7,853 nucleotides of DNA, from assembly GCA_964514415.1 (NCBI GenBank), contig CAZEQL010000049.1:1-7853 (forward strand). The letters are read 5' to 3'. The translations under genes were made by a program, and so were the position numbers. The notes beneath the pieces were generated by a model. It saw only the letters and a list, made by a program, of their open reading frames with translations, was not told the origin of the DNA and did no database searches. Positions 1 to 5,112 of this stretch are shown here, piece after piece; within the stretch, counting starts at the first letter, position 1; each line of letters begins with the position of its first letter. The stretch comes from CAZEQL01 sp964514415 (GTDB lineage Bacteria; Chloroflexota; Dehalococcoidia; GIF9; AB-539-J10).

Positions 1-9
1 TAGAAAACT

Positions 10-213
10 TTATTTCAAATCTTCCCAACTGATAACTTCGCCCTTCTCATACTCTTTTAAAGCTTTCTTATACGATGTTTTTTCCTCATCAGTTAGAGGA
101 GAGGCATCGCCTTGGATTAAAATCTTCGAAAATATGTCCGTTAGAGTCTCTTCGGGCAACGCTCTAAGCATCTCTATAATGCTGTTTTCAGGTATCGAGA
201 TTGTCTTTGCCAC
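10..213 (-). CDS. Antitoxin-like small protein (67 aa)
   Basis: This small acidic protein ends in a Lys/Glu-rich tail (KEYEKGEVISWEDLK) of the kind found at the C-terminus of many type II antitoxins paired with RelE/ParE or similar toxins. The N-terminal half (IPENSIIEMLRALPEETLTD) is predicted helical but matches no DNA-binding fold I can name. The start is GTG at 213, supported by a GGAGGT ribosome binding site at 219-224 five bases upstream, and an extended -10 promoter lies at 239-247. The stop is only 9 bases from the left edge, so a toxin gene could follow immediately outside the window. What is seen is the tail motif and the small size; the antitoxin role is inferred, and the toxin type is unknown. 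Confidence 0.7.
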   Translation of the reverse strand: MAKTISIPENSIIEMLRALPEETLTDIFSKILIQGDASPLTDEEKTSYKKALKEYEKGEVISWEDLK

Positions 214-238
214 TTTCCACCTCCATTTACATATTGAT

Positions 239-247
239 ATTATACCA
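239..247 (-). promoter_or_regulatory. Extended -10 promoter of the antitoxin-like gene
   Basis: Read on the minus strand this is TGGTATAAT, a perfect TATAAT with the extended TG one base upstream. It lies about 25 bases before the GTG start at 213 and would give a leader of about 20 bases that includes the GGAGGT site. No good -35 box is seen, which an extended -10 promoter does not need. Confidence 0.5.
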
Positions 248-343
248 CCCTTTGTCAGCTTCGTTCAGCGTTATTTGTTCGCTATTGTAATGTGAAGATT
301 TGCCCTTGTGCAATCCCCCTTATCATTGCAGCGCTCCCTTCTT

Positions 344-372
344 GCCATTGTGAGCCAAAGGCACGGCAACCT
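344..372 (+). repeat. Degraded copy of a CATTGCGAG...GCAATCT-type element
   Basis: The stretch resembles, with several changes, the reverse complement of the element at 5077-5105: CATTGTGAG at one end and GGCAACCT at the other. Elements of this type are small interspersed repeats found across many bacterial genomes. The match is by eye and imperfect. Confidence 0.4.
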
Positions 373-441
373 TAAAAGGCGGGGATAAACCTGCCACTAT
401 GGTTGTTGACATCTAAATTCAAATATCAAAATGAAAAAGGC

Positions 442-519
442 AAAATGACAGAGCAAAACCCCAAAATGAGTAGCCGAGAGTGCCAGTGACCTTAATTTTG
501 AGCTTTGCTTTGTAATTTT
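442..519. repeat. A/T-rich imperfect inverted repeat
   Basis: Arms 442-470 (AAAATGACAGAGCAAA start) and 491-519 are reverse complements with a few mismatches, separated by a 20-base loop. It could fold as a long A/T-rich hairpin. It resembles the AATCAAA/CAAAATGACA-rich intergenic repeats common in uncultured bacterial genomes; the arms at 6306-6420 have a similar flavour. Confidence 0.45.
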
Positions 520-546
520 AAAGTCAATTGCAAAATTCCTTATAAT

Positions 547-584
547 TCACCCTCACCTTAATCCTCTCCCATCAAGGGAGAGGA
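547..584. repeat. Interspersed hairpin element, copy 1
   Basis: A 38-base sequence present again at 6467-6504 with a single difference (A571 versus G6491). It contains an 8-base perfect stem, CCTCTCCC at 563-570 with GGGAGAGG at 576-583, and a 5-base loop. Sequences of this type (CACCCTCACCYTAATCCTC) are widespread intergenic repeats in bacteria. Function is unknown. Confidence 0.75.
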
Positions 585-676
585 ACTTTATACGAGCTTA
601 TGCGGTTAACTATGATTTTTTATCTTTAACTTTTGATATTGTTTAGGTTTCGTGCTTAGGATTTCCCTTGTCGTAG

Positions 677-697
677 GGGAGGGGCTTGTCCCCTCCC
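677..697. repeat. Strong GC hairpin in long repeat copy 1
   Basis: Eight-base perfect G:C-rich stem with a 5-base loop; the same hairpin is at 1567-1587. No run of T follows on the minus strand, so an intrinsic terminator is not clear, although the RNA could stall polymerase or protect the 3' end of the hicBA mRNA. Confidence 0.6.
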
Positions 698-800
698 AAT
701 TTGCAGGAGTCCACAAGGGACTTCCCTACAGGCATTAGTGATTTTGAAGGGTTAAAGATATAAGAAGTTGGAAGCCAAGATGGTAGAGCTAGCTAGCCTT

Positions 801-852
801 GCTAAACGGCTTTGCTGGATTACATAAGGTTAGTTCAATATACGGGAGACAG
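801..852 (-). repeat. TA-flanking repeat, copy A
   Basis: First of five same-direction copies of a repeat whose most constant part on the plus strand is GGCTTTGCTGGATTA. It lies 10 bases after the stop of hicA-1 in the direction of transcription and forms the end of long repeat copy 1. Confidence 0.8.
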
Positions 853-861
853 TTTTTCGCT

Positions 862-1077
862 CTAAAGTTCCTTCCATTCCTTTACGGAGATTTCTGCTCT
901 CCGCAAGATTGCCCTTAAAGTGCCTACTGGAAGATCTCGTGCTCCATGAACTGGTATCGATATTTTCCGCCCTGTTTCAGGATGGCGCATTACTATATGC
1001 TTCCCGCCACCGAAGGGGCCTTCAAAGCCTGCTCGGCGCAATTTACCGATAACCTCGATGGGCTTCTCTGGATGCAA
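862..1077 (-). CDS. hicA: HicA-type mRNA interferase toxin (module 1)
   Basis: HicA toxins are small double-stranded-RNA-binding-like ribonucleases that cut mRNA and stop growth unless bound by HicB. This 71-residue protein has the family pattern: a first helix (PIEVIGKLRRAGFE), then a glycine-rich turn with the catalytic histidine (GGGKHIVMRHP, His27), a strand (RKISIPVHG) and a last helix (LPVGTLRAILRRAEIS). It follows hicB-1 after an 8-base gap, so the order is antitoxin first. The start used is TTG at 1077, chosen because the family usually begins close to the Lys-Pro-(Ile)-Glu-Val segment. Only a weak GGG precedes it, so translation may depend on coupling to hicB. Confidence 0.9.
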   Translation of the reverse strand: MHPEKPIEVIGKLRRAGFEGPFGGGKHIVMRHPETGRKISIPVHGARDLPVGTLRAILRRAEISVKEWKEL

Positions 1078-1085
1078 TGTCCCTT

Positions 1086-1361
1086 TTATACCTCTGCTTC
1101 AACCTCGTCTACCGCATATAGAAGAGTATCGCCATCTATTGGGGGAATTTCATCTCCAAAACGGAGCGCAGTAAGAACCCATGCCTCTGCGGCATCTTTG
1201 GCCATTTCCACTGCCTCGCTTCGTGTTGCTCCCCAAGTGATACAGCCAGGCAATACAGGAAGCTCAACAGTCCAAGAGCCATCTTCATTTTGGGAGAATT
1301 GGGCATAGCTTAGAGCTAGTCTTACATATTGCTCAAAATTTACCTTAATTGCCGACTCCAT
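1086..1361 (-). CDS. hicB: HicB-type antitoxin (module 1)
   Basis: HicB proteins bind and neutralise HicA with a partly degraded RNase H-like fold. This 91-residue protein has the core signature DGSWTVELPVLPGCITWGAT followed by a long helix (SEAVEMAKDAAEAWVL). It has a longer N-terminal segment than the other HicBs here and ends at an acidic tail (VDEVEAEV) with no helix-turn-helix or ribbon-helix-helix domain. The ATG at 1361 has a GGAGGAG ribosome binding site at 1369-1375, seven bases upstream. hicA-1 follows directly. Confidence 0.92.
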   Translation of the reverse strand: MESAIKVNFEQYVRLALSYAQFSQNEDGSWTVELPVLPGCITWGATRSEAVEMAKDAAEAWVLTALRFGDEIPPIDGDTLLYAVDEVEAEV

Positions 1362-1422
1362 ATTTCATCTCCTCCATGTTTATCCATCCGGTGTTATATT
1401 CGCCATATTGCGTCTCAAACTG

Positions 1423-1437
1423 CTATAAGGTTTTCAT
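1423..1437 (-). pseudogene. Fossil hicB start (ATG AAA ACC then stop)
   Basis: Downstream of the promoter at 1451-1459 there is an AAGGAG site (1442-1447) and an ATG opening MKTL before a TAG. The aligned place before module 3 carries the true hicB start ATGAAAACCTATA (MKTYIF). The shared promoter and first codons suggest the 5' end of a lost hicB relative of module 3. It could instead act as a tiny leader peptide. Confidence 0.4.
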
Positions 1438-1450
1438 TTCGCTCCTTCAC

Positions 1451-1459
1451 ATTATATCA
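1451..1459 (-). promoter_or_regulatory. Extended -10 promoter of hicBA module 1
   Basis: Minus-strand TGATATAAT, a perfect extended -10. It lies in a 41-base block nearly identical to 3127-3167, where it serves hicB-3. The transcript start would fall near 1444, giving hicB-1 a leader of about 80 bases. No convincing -35 box is seen. Confidence 0.55.
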
Positions 1460-1507
1460 TAAGCAATCCCAGTCTCACCTATTTGAGTTTTACTATTACA
1501 TTATTTC

Positions 1508-1557
1508 GCTAAATGGCTTTGCTGGATTATGCAAGCTTAGCTTGATGTAAGGAAGTA
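1508..1557 (-). repeat. TA-flanking repeat, copy B
   Basis: Same orientation as the other four copies. This one is upstream of module 1 and joined to the shared promoter block, the same arrangement as copy E before module 3. Confidence 0.75.
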
Positions 1558-1560
1558 CCC

Positions 1561-1752
1561 TCGTAGGGGAGGGGCTTGTCCCCTCCCAACTTGCGGGAGC
1601 CCACAAGAGGCGGGGAGAAACACTCCTACAGACATTAGTGATTTTGAAGGGTTAAAGATATAAGAAGCTGGAAGCCAAGATGGTAGAGCTAGCTAGCCTC
1701 GCCAAACGGCTTTGCTGGATTATATAAGATTAGTTCAATAGAGGGAAGAGCC
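1561..1752. repeat. Long repeat copy 2, ending near hicA-2
   Basis: Second copy of the segment at 671-852, with the same hairpin (1567-1587), the same palindrome GCTAGCTAGC (1688-1697) and repeat copy C at its end. It carries about 10 extra bases around 1608-1625. It ends about 35 bases after the hicA-2 stop. Confidence 0.85.
1701..1751 (-). repeat. TA-flanking repeat, copy C
   Basis: Lies about 35 bases downstream of the hicA-2 stop and forms the end of long repeat copy 2. It differs from copy A at only a few bases over the first 38. Confidence 0.8.
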
Positions 1753-1787
1753 TCGTGCATTGCTTATGCTTTGTCATGATGTTCAAC

Positions 1788-1985
1788 TCAGGCCCGTGCT
1801 CTAGGGACGAAAATATCCAGTTGCCGGCATATCTTTCTGGCTAGGAGAATTTCTATCTCTCGGTGGCGTGGAACAGTAGCAATATGCCCGTTCTCTAAAT
1901 TTAGATAAACCGAGTGCTTGCCACCTTCTCGTTGGAGAACGCAACCCTCCCTTGTCAAGTGGTTGACAAGGTCACGACGTTTCAC
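1788..1985 (-). CDS. hicA: HicA-type toxin (module 2)
   Basis: A 65-residue HicA of the short subgroup that begins MKRRDL. Visible parts are the first helix (RDLVNHLTREGCVL), the turn with the catalytic histidine (REGGKHSVY, His24), the strand (HIATVPRHREI) and a final helix (LLARKICRQLDI). The start is GTG at 1985, four bases after the hicB-2 stop, with AGGTG at the end of hicB-2 able to act as ribosome binding site. Such spacing makes coupled translation with the antitoxin likely. Its sequence is clearly different from the other HicAs in this window, so it is not a recent duplicate. Confidence 0.9.
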   Translation of the reverse strand: MKRRDLVNHLTREGCVLQREGGKHSVYLNLENGHIATVPRHREIEILLARKICRQLDIFVPRARA

Positions 1986-1989
1986 AACA

Positions 1990-2208
1990 CTACACCTGAA
2001 CCTGTATCTTTCTCTTCAGGATTTTCCCAGCTATCCCACTGTCTCTTAGTTCCTGCTGAGTTTCTAGTATAAGCTGAATTGCTTCCTTTAGATTTTCTTG
2101 AACCTCTTCGATTGTTCGCCCCTGACTGAAAGCTCCTGGAACCGCATCTACCCATCCAATATACCATCTGCCACGCTTCTCGATGGTAGCTTCAAATGTC
2201 CGTTCCAT
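1990..2208 (-). CDS. hicB: HicB-type antitoxin (module 2)
   Basis: A 72-residue HicB core: strands ERTFEATIEKRGRWYIGWV, the family turn DAVPGAFSQGRT, a helix IEEVQENLKEAIQLIL, and a final strand KRKIQVQV. No DNA-binding domain follows. The frame is open up to an ATG at 2235, but the ATG at 2208 is preferred because a near-perfect AAGGAGG site (2216-2222) lies seven bases before it and the likely -10 box (2237-2242) would place the transcript start after 2235. It should neutralise the adjacent HicA-2. Confidence 0.9.
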   Translation of the reverse strand: MERTFEATIEKRGRWYIGWVDAVPGAFSQGRTIEEVQENLKEAIQLILETQQELRDSGIAGKILKRKIQVQV

Positions 2209-2236
2209 CCCATAACCTCCTTGGCTGGCAAACATT

Positions 2237-2242
2237 AGTATA
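2237..2242 (-). promoter_or_regulatory. Possible -10 box of hicBA module 2
   Basis: Minus-strand TATACT matches the -10 consensus at five of six bases. It would start the transcript near 2230, just before the AAGGAGG site of hicB-2. The -35 region is weak, so this is tentative. Confidence 0.35.
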
Positions 2243-2319
2243 TAGCAACTAGAAACCTAAAATCTACCTTTCCTTTGCCTTGCGCGGCCTAAAGGTCACA
2301 TTAATTTCGCAAATTTATC

Positions 2320-2371
2320 CCCAAATAGCTTTGCTGGTTTATACAAGCTTAGTTCGAGAGAGGGAAGAGCA
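2320..2371 (-). repeat. TA-flanking repeat, copy D
   Basis: Lies 19 bases downstream of the DUF2283 stop and just upstream of module 2. It is the most diverged copy in its first ten bases but keeps GCTTTGCTGG and the CTTAGTTC end. Confidence 0.75.
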
Positions 2372-2390
2372 GTGCGGCTTTAATTGAGCT

Positions 2391-2609
2391 TCAAGTGACA
2401 ATTGCCTCTACAGGAAGTTCTTGCAAGCTTGCTCCAGCATCAGGAGTAAGGAAATTGAGCCTTTCAAAGTCAATGACTCTCCCTTGTTTATCTTTAACCA
2501 AGATTATCTCTTCGCTTGTTTCTTCACACATATATTCTTTCTCAGGGTCGTCGAACCAAACATTTAAAGTATTGCCTTGCTTATCGTAGAAAATCCTTAT
2601 TTTTTCCAC
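2391..2609 (-). CDS. DUF2283 family protein (72 aa), third gene of module 3
   Basis: DUF2283 proteins are small, mostly beta proteins of unknown function. The pattern here fits the family: EKIRIFYDKQGNTLNVWF, then DDPEKEYMCEETSEEIILV, then KDKQGRVIDFERLNFL. The tail (LQELPVEAIVT) is ordinary. I use GTG at 2609 because the family starts directly at the Glu-Lys-Ile segment and a GAGAAG site precedes it. A TTG at 2621 overlapping the hicA-3 stop would add four residues but has no ribosome binding site. The gene follows hicA-3 by about 8 bases and must be cotranscribed with the pair. Its role is unknown; a part in the TA module is inference from position only. Confidence 0.85.
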   Translation of the reverse strand: MEKIRIFYDKQGNTLNVWFDDPEKEYMCEETSEEIILVKDKQGRVIDFERLNFLTPDAGASLQELPVEAIVT

Positions 2610-2617
2610 ATTTCTTC

Positions 2618-2875
2618 TCAAGACACTAAGAGTTTCAATCTCTCAAGGTCTTCGTATGTCCACTTAGCCTGCTTTTCAATCATGCTCTTCAAAATCTTCG
2701 GGGAGAAGGTATCACTTAAGTGATGAAAGGAAACTGTTACCCTTCTTCCATCTTGGTGTTGGTATTGCTGGTGACTGCCCGATTGCCGATCAAGATGAAA
2801 GTCATCCTTAATTAAAGCTGAAATTATCTCCCTGGCAGTTAAAGAGCGAAGCTTGGAGTAGTCAATCCCCTTCAT
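2618..2875 (-). CDS. hicA: HicA-type toxin (module 3)
   Basis: An 85-residue HicA of the subgroup with the pattern KLRSLTAREII...GSHQQYQHQDGRRVTV. The active-site histidine is His35 in QSGSHQQY, followed by the strand RRVTVSFHH and a helix SPKILKSMIEKQAKW. A C-terminal extension (TYEDLERLKLLVS) is normal for this subgroup. The ATG at 2875 overlaps the stop of hicB-3 by four bases (ATGA), so the two are translationally coupled. DUF2283 follows. Confidence 0.92.
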   Translation of the reverse strand: MKGIDYSKLRSLTAREIISALIKDDFHLDRQSGSHQQYQHQDGRRVTVSFHHLSDTFSPKILKSMIEKQAKWTYEDLERLKLLVS

Positions 2876-3117
2876 ACGGTGACAGCCACCAATGGTTCAG
2901 GAGAAATTTTCACTTCTGCTTCTGGTTCTTCAGGGATGGGTTCTCCATGCTCGATGAGGCTTTCAATAGTCATTTCGACCACCTCTTTTATGTTCTTCAA
3001 TGCCTCTTCCTTGGTACATCCCCAGGTAGCTCCACCCTTCGATTCAAGGGCCGGACAATAAGCAAACCAGCGGTCTTCGTCGGGTTCAACCACCACTCTA
3101 AAAATATAGGTTTTCAT
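2872..3117 (-). CDS. hicB: HicB-type antitoxin (module 3)
   Basis: An 81-residue HicB core: strand MKTYIFRVVVEPDEDRWFAY, turn CPALESKGGATWGCT, helix KEEALKNIKEVVEMTIESLIEHG, then a Pro/Glu linker and a last strand PLVAVTV. No DNA-binding domain is present. The ATG at 3117 lies only about ten bases after a perfect extended -10 promoter, so the mRNA would be nearly leaderless; there is no clear ribosome binding site, which agrees. It overlaps hicA-3 by four bases. Confidence 0.92.
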   Translation of the reverse strand: MKTYIFRVVVEPDEDRWFAYCPALESKGGATWGCTKEEALKNIKEVVEMTIESLIEHGEPIPEEPEAEVKISPEPLVAVTV

Positions 3118-3126
3118 CTTGTCTCT

Positions 3127-3135
3127 ATTATATCA
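3127..3135 (-). promoter_or_regulatory. Extended -10 promoter of module 3
   Basis: Minus-strand TGATATAAT. The predicted transcript start is near 3120, two to four bases before the hicB-3 ATG. The surrounding 41 bases (3127-3167) are nearly identical to 1451-1491 before module 1. Confidence 0.6.
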
Positions 3136-3181
3136 CAAGCAATCCTTGTCTCACCTATTTGAGTTTTGGTGTTATAGCCTT

Positions 3182-3234
3182 GCTGATTGGCTTTGCTGGA
3201 TTATGCTAGCTTAGTTCCAGATGGGGAAGAATAC
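3182..3234 (-). repeat. TA-flanking repeat, copy E
   Basis: Lies 12 bases after the stop of the PilX-like gene and upstream of module 3. It marks the border between the pilin genes and the TA array. Confidence 0.75.
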
Positions 3235-3246
3235 CTGTTTAAGCAT

Positions 3247-4473
3247 TTACTGATAGTCCCAGGCGGCAATGTCAGTGCCGGAGCCAAGAGTGCCACCCAC
3301 AATGGCTTTAAGTACGGGGAGCAAAATTGTTTTAGCTAGACATTTTGCAAAGTCGGACGGATGGAGAAAAATACAGATAAAGTCCTCGCAACTTTCGCAA
3401 TATTCAAGCTCCAATTGTGGAAAGGCATCATCCCAGTAAATCATTCTAGCCTTAAGCTTAAGCTGGTTGTCTTCGTTATAAACATAGGTATCATAGACCC
3501 GTGTCCTCAGTATATATCTAAGGTGGGGCTCGATCTCAGTAGCACTCGCTGAAGCCCTATCAGTGCATTCACCATATAAGGTTGTGTAGTCGCCAGAACG
3601 CCACCAACAATGGTATGGCTCCCCAGAACCAGGAGGCCAAGTTTCGGGATTGCGGTCAAGGTTGAAGGTCAACTCAACTGTATCTTTATCGTCGCCCGAT
3701 TTTTCAAGCTTGGGGCGAGAGCCCTCAGGGAAAAACCATAGCAGCGTGGTGGCATTGCCTTCCGTTTCCCACTGGACTGGGGGAAGTGAGATAAGCTCCC
3801 CATTGTCATACATGAGAGTGAAGTTCATATAATTGCAGTAATATGACTCTGCATCTTCAAAGCCTATACTGACCAGGTCTACTGCTGTCGAATCTTCCTT
3901 ATTCCTTATAGTCATGGTGTGAGTGAAATGCTCCCACTCATCGTCTTTAATCATGCCACTGGTTACATCCAGCCCGAAGTACTCAGCGAGCAACTCCTTG
4001 AAGGTCGTTCCAGCATCTTCAAAGATGCTGTTGTCTGTCCACCGCCATTTGCAATTAAGTGGCCACAAAGGACGGCAGGCACATCGCCATCCCTTGTTAT
4101 CCATCCCGGTGATGCTTTCCATGAGCGACCAGTTTATCGCACAAGTGGGCCGGATGCCATTGATTTCCTCACCCGGAGGCAATTCCAGGGAAATGAAATC
4201 GGTGGTATCCGGGTCGAGGGCATTCACCTCATCGCGTAGGGTCTCATTATTCGAGAGCATCCAGATGGCATATTCGGCAGCGGCATCGGCAGCATAGCGC
4301 TCCTTTAATATCCGCTCTCCCGATTGACTGGCTTTCAGGCTGGTGGAGGCATAGTTAAGAGTAGGAGGAATAAGTAATCCGCCTAAAATCATTAGAATCA
4401 AGACTATGGGCAGAGCTTGCCCCTTCTGTCCTTTGATGAATTTCCTCAAAAAACTTCTAATATTTCTTTTCAT
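3247..4473 (-). CDS. PilX-like pilus accessory protein (408 aa)
   Basis: The N-terminus has a short basic leader (MKRNIRSFLRKFIKGQKG), then one hydrophobic segment (residues about 20-40, ALPIVLILMILGGLL) as in pilin-like proteins of the PilX type. A helix follows (SLKASQSGERILKERYAADAAAEY), the usual second part of the pilin stalk. There is no Glu at the fifth place after the Gly18, so cleavage by prepilin peptidase is uncertain. The large C-terminal region matches no domain I recognise; it has eleven cysteines, many Trp, and a hydrophobic stretch near the end. I chose ATG 4473, with AGG a few bases upstream and 7 bases after the previous stop; the ATG at 4533 would run far into the preceding gene. 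It is probably a minor pilin or tip component, by context. Confidence 0.75.
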   Translation of the reverse strand: MKRNIRSFLRKFIKGQKGQALPIVLILMILGGLLIPPTLNYASTSLKASQSGERILKERYAADAAAEYAIWMLSNNETLRDEVNALDPDTTDFISLELPPGEEINGIRPTCAINWSLMESITGMDNKGWRCACRPLWPLNCKWRWTDNSIFEDAGTTFKELLAEYFGLDVTSGMIKDDEWEHFTHTMTIRNKEDSTAVDLVSIGFEDAESYYCNYMNFTLMYDNGELISLPPVQWETEGNATTLLWFFPEGSRPKLEKSGDDKDTVELTFNLDRNPETWPPGSGEPYHCWWRSGDYTTLYGECTDRASASATEIEPHLRYILRTRVYDTYVYNEDNQLKLKARMIYWDDAFPQLELEYCESCEDFICIFLHPSDFAKCLAKTILLPVLKAIVGGTLGSGTDIAAWDYQ

Positions 4474-4480
4474 TGCATAC

Positions 4481-5068
4481 CTATATTGTGCGTCGCAAAG
4501 CGATTTCGTATGTCCTGCTCCTGGTAACGCCATGGTAAGAGGCAGTTATATTAAGCGTAAGCAGCTCCTGAATCTCATTATAGGTGCAGTTGGTGGTGGC
4601 AACATCAATATACTTGGCAATGATGCTGTCCGTTTTGCCTGCAGGGTTGGAGGTATAGTAGTCTTCCCGATGAAGATCTTGAGTGCCAGTGCTGTTAGGG
4701 AAATAGTAAGTGAACTCGCGCTCTACAGTGTAAAAGAGGCCACTCTCCTCCCATACCTTTTGCTTCAATTGAACCAGTTCATACCTACCCGTTGAGGTGT
4801 TATCGCCACATATTATAGTTGTATCGCCTGTGCCTGGCTGAGTCATCTGCACATCACGGTTAATCCAGTAGCCAGCGTTGCGCACCTGGTTTATGACAGT
4901 ATTGTGGTTATTACTCAGGGCAGTGCCAGTAATCACTTGATGTATGGACATAGTGGCAGCAGTGCCAATAATGCTGGTTAAGGCGATAGCCACCAGCAAT
5001 TCAACCAGAGTGAATCCTTTTTGGTTCCTCTTTAGCCTTTTTAGTATTGAGCTGTGTTTCACTTTCAT
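4481..5068 (-). CDS. Prepilin-type protein, GspJ/PilW-like (195 aa)
   Basis: A clear prepilin signal: basic leader ending KRNQKG18, then FTLVELLVAIAL with Glu at +5 (Glu23), the residue needed for pilin assembly. Prepilin peptidase would cut after Gly18 and methylate Phe19. The transmembrane helix is residues about 19-40. The following stretch (VINQVRNAGYWINRDVQMTQ) resembles the helix of GspJ/PilW-type minor pilins. The C-terminal domain (about 80-195) is beta-rich with two cysteines that could form a disulfide. The ATG at 5068 has only a weak AGGT site next to the interspersed repeat at 5077-5105. It is cotranscribed with its neighbours, and is likely a minor pilin. Confidence 0.87.
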   Translation of the reverse strand: MKVKHSSILKRLKRNQKGFTLVELLVAIALTSIIGTAATMSIHQVITGTALSNNHNTVINQVRNAGYWINRDVQMTQPGTGDTTIICGDNTSTGRYELVQLKQKVWEESGLFYTVEREFTYYFPNSTGTQDLHREDYYTSNPAGKTDSIIAKYIDVATTNCTYNEIQELLTLNITASYHGVTRSRTYEIALRRTI

Positions 5069-5076
5069 TTACCTAT

Positions 5077-5105
5077 GAGATTGCTTCGCTCCGCTCGCAA
5101 TGACA
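5077..5105. repeat. Interspersed ATTGC...GCAAT repeat between two pilin genes
   Basis: The element runs GAGATTGCTTCGCT to GCAATGACA, with the short inverted arms ATTGC and GCAAT. It belongs to a type of small repeat dispersed in many bacterial genomes. It ends about 8 bases before the start codon of the 195-aa prepilin, so it borders the ribosome binding site. A degraded relative lies at 344-372 in the opposite orientation. Confidence 0.7.
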
Positions 5106-5112
5106 AAAATCA

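Larger units (their letters stand above)
214..800. other. Repeat-rich intergenic region without genes
   Basis: No coding region is supported here. It holds, in order, a promoter for the leftmost gene, a degraded copy of an interspersed hairpin element (344-372), an A-rich imperfect inverted repeat (442-519), a hairpin element shared with 6467-6504 (547-584), and the start of the long repeat that ends next to the first hicA (671-852). Short reading frames in the region carry no family signature. Confidence 0.6.
671..852. repeat. Long repeat copy 1, ending beside hicA-1
   Basis: This segment is repeated at 1561-1752. The part from 731 to about 840 is roughly 95% identical to 1631-1740. The outer part has a 10-base length difference around 716-726. 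It contains a strong hairpin, GGGAGGGG (677-684) with CCCCTCCC (690-697) around loop CTTGT, and a perfect 10-base palindrome GCTAGCTAGC (788-797). It finishes with the roughly 50-base repeat found five times in the window. Both copies end shortly after the stop codon of a hicA gene. Confidence 0.85.
1362..1787. other. Leader and repeat-filled spacer between modules 1 and 2
   Basis: This gap has no complete gene. From right to left it holds the end of long repeat copy 2 with repeat copy C, repeat copy B, a conserved promoter segment shared with 3127-3167, a 4-codon remnant of a hicB start (1423-1437), and an untranslated stretch of about 60 bases up to the hicB-1 ribosome binding site. Confidence 0.7.

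Noticed and set aside
677..697. An intrinsic terminator for hicBA-1
   Set aside because: The stem is strong but about 165 bases past the stop and not followed by T residues on the minus strand.
671..852. An insertion sequence or MITE
   Set aside because: The two copies have no terminal inverted repeats or target-site duplications that I can see, and no transposase is nearby.
946..1308. Plus-strand frame of 120 codons
   Set aside because: It lies opposite hicA-1 and hicB-1, whose families are certain.
1982..2167. Minus-strand frame of 61 codons inside hicB-2
   Set aside because: Out-of-frame Ser/Arg/Asn-rich translation of the HicB gene; the HicB frame has the ribosome binding site and the family pattern.
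801..3234. An integron-type cassette array with attC sites
   Set aside because: TA cassettes between repeats recall integrons, but the repeats lack the paired RYYYAAC / GTTRRRY core sites and the long inverted structure of attC, and no integrase is in the window.
801..3234. A CRISPR array
   Set aside because: Five repeats in one orientation, but the spacing is hundreds of bases and uneven, with genes in between.
3919..4297. Plus-strand frames of 106 and 124 codons across the PilX-like gene
   Set aside because: They lie opposite a gene with clear pilin features and show no family signature; they are shadows.
4471..4533. ATG 4533 as the start of the PilX-like gene
   Set aside because: It would overlap the preceding prepilin gene by more than 50 bases, and the extra residues do not look like a pilin leader, whereas MKRNIRSF at 4473 does.
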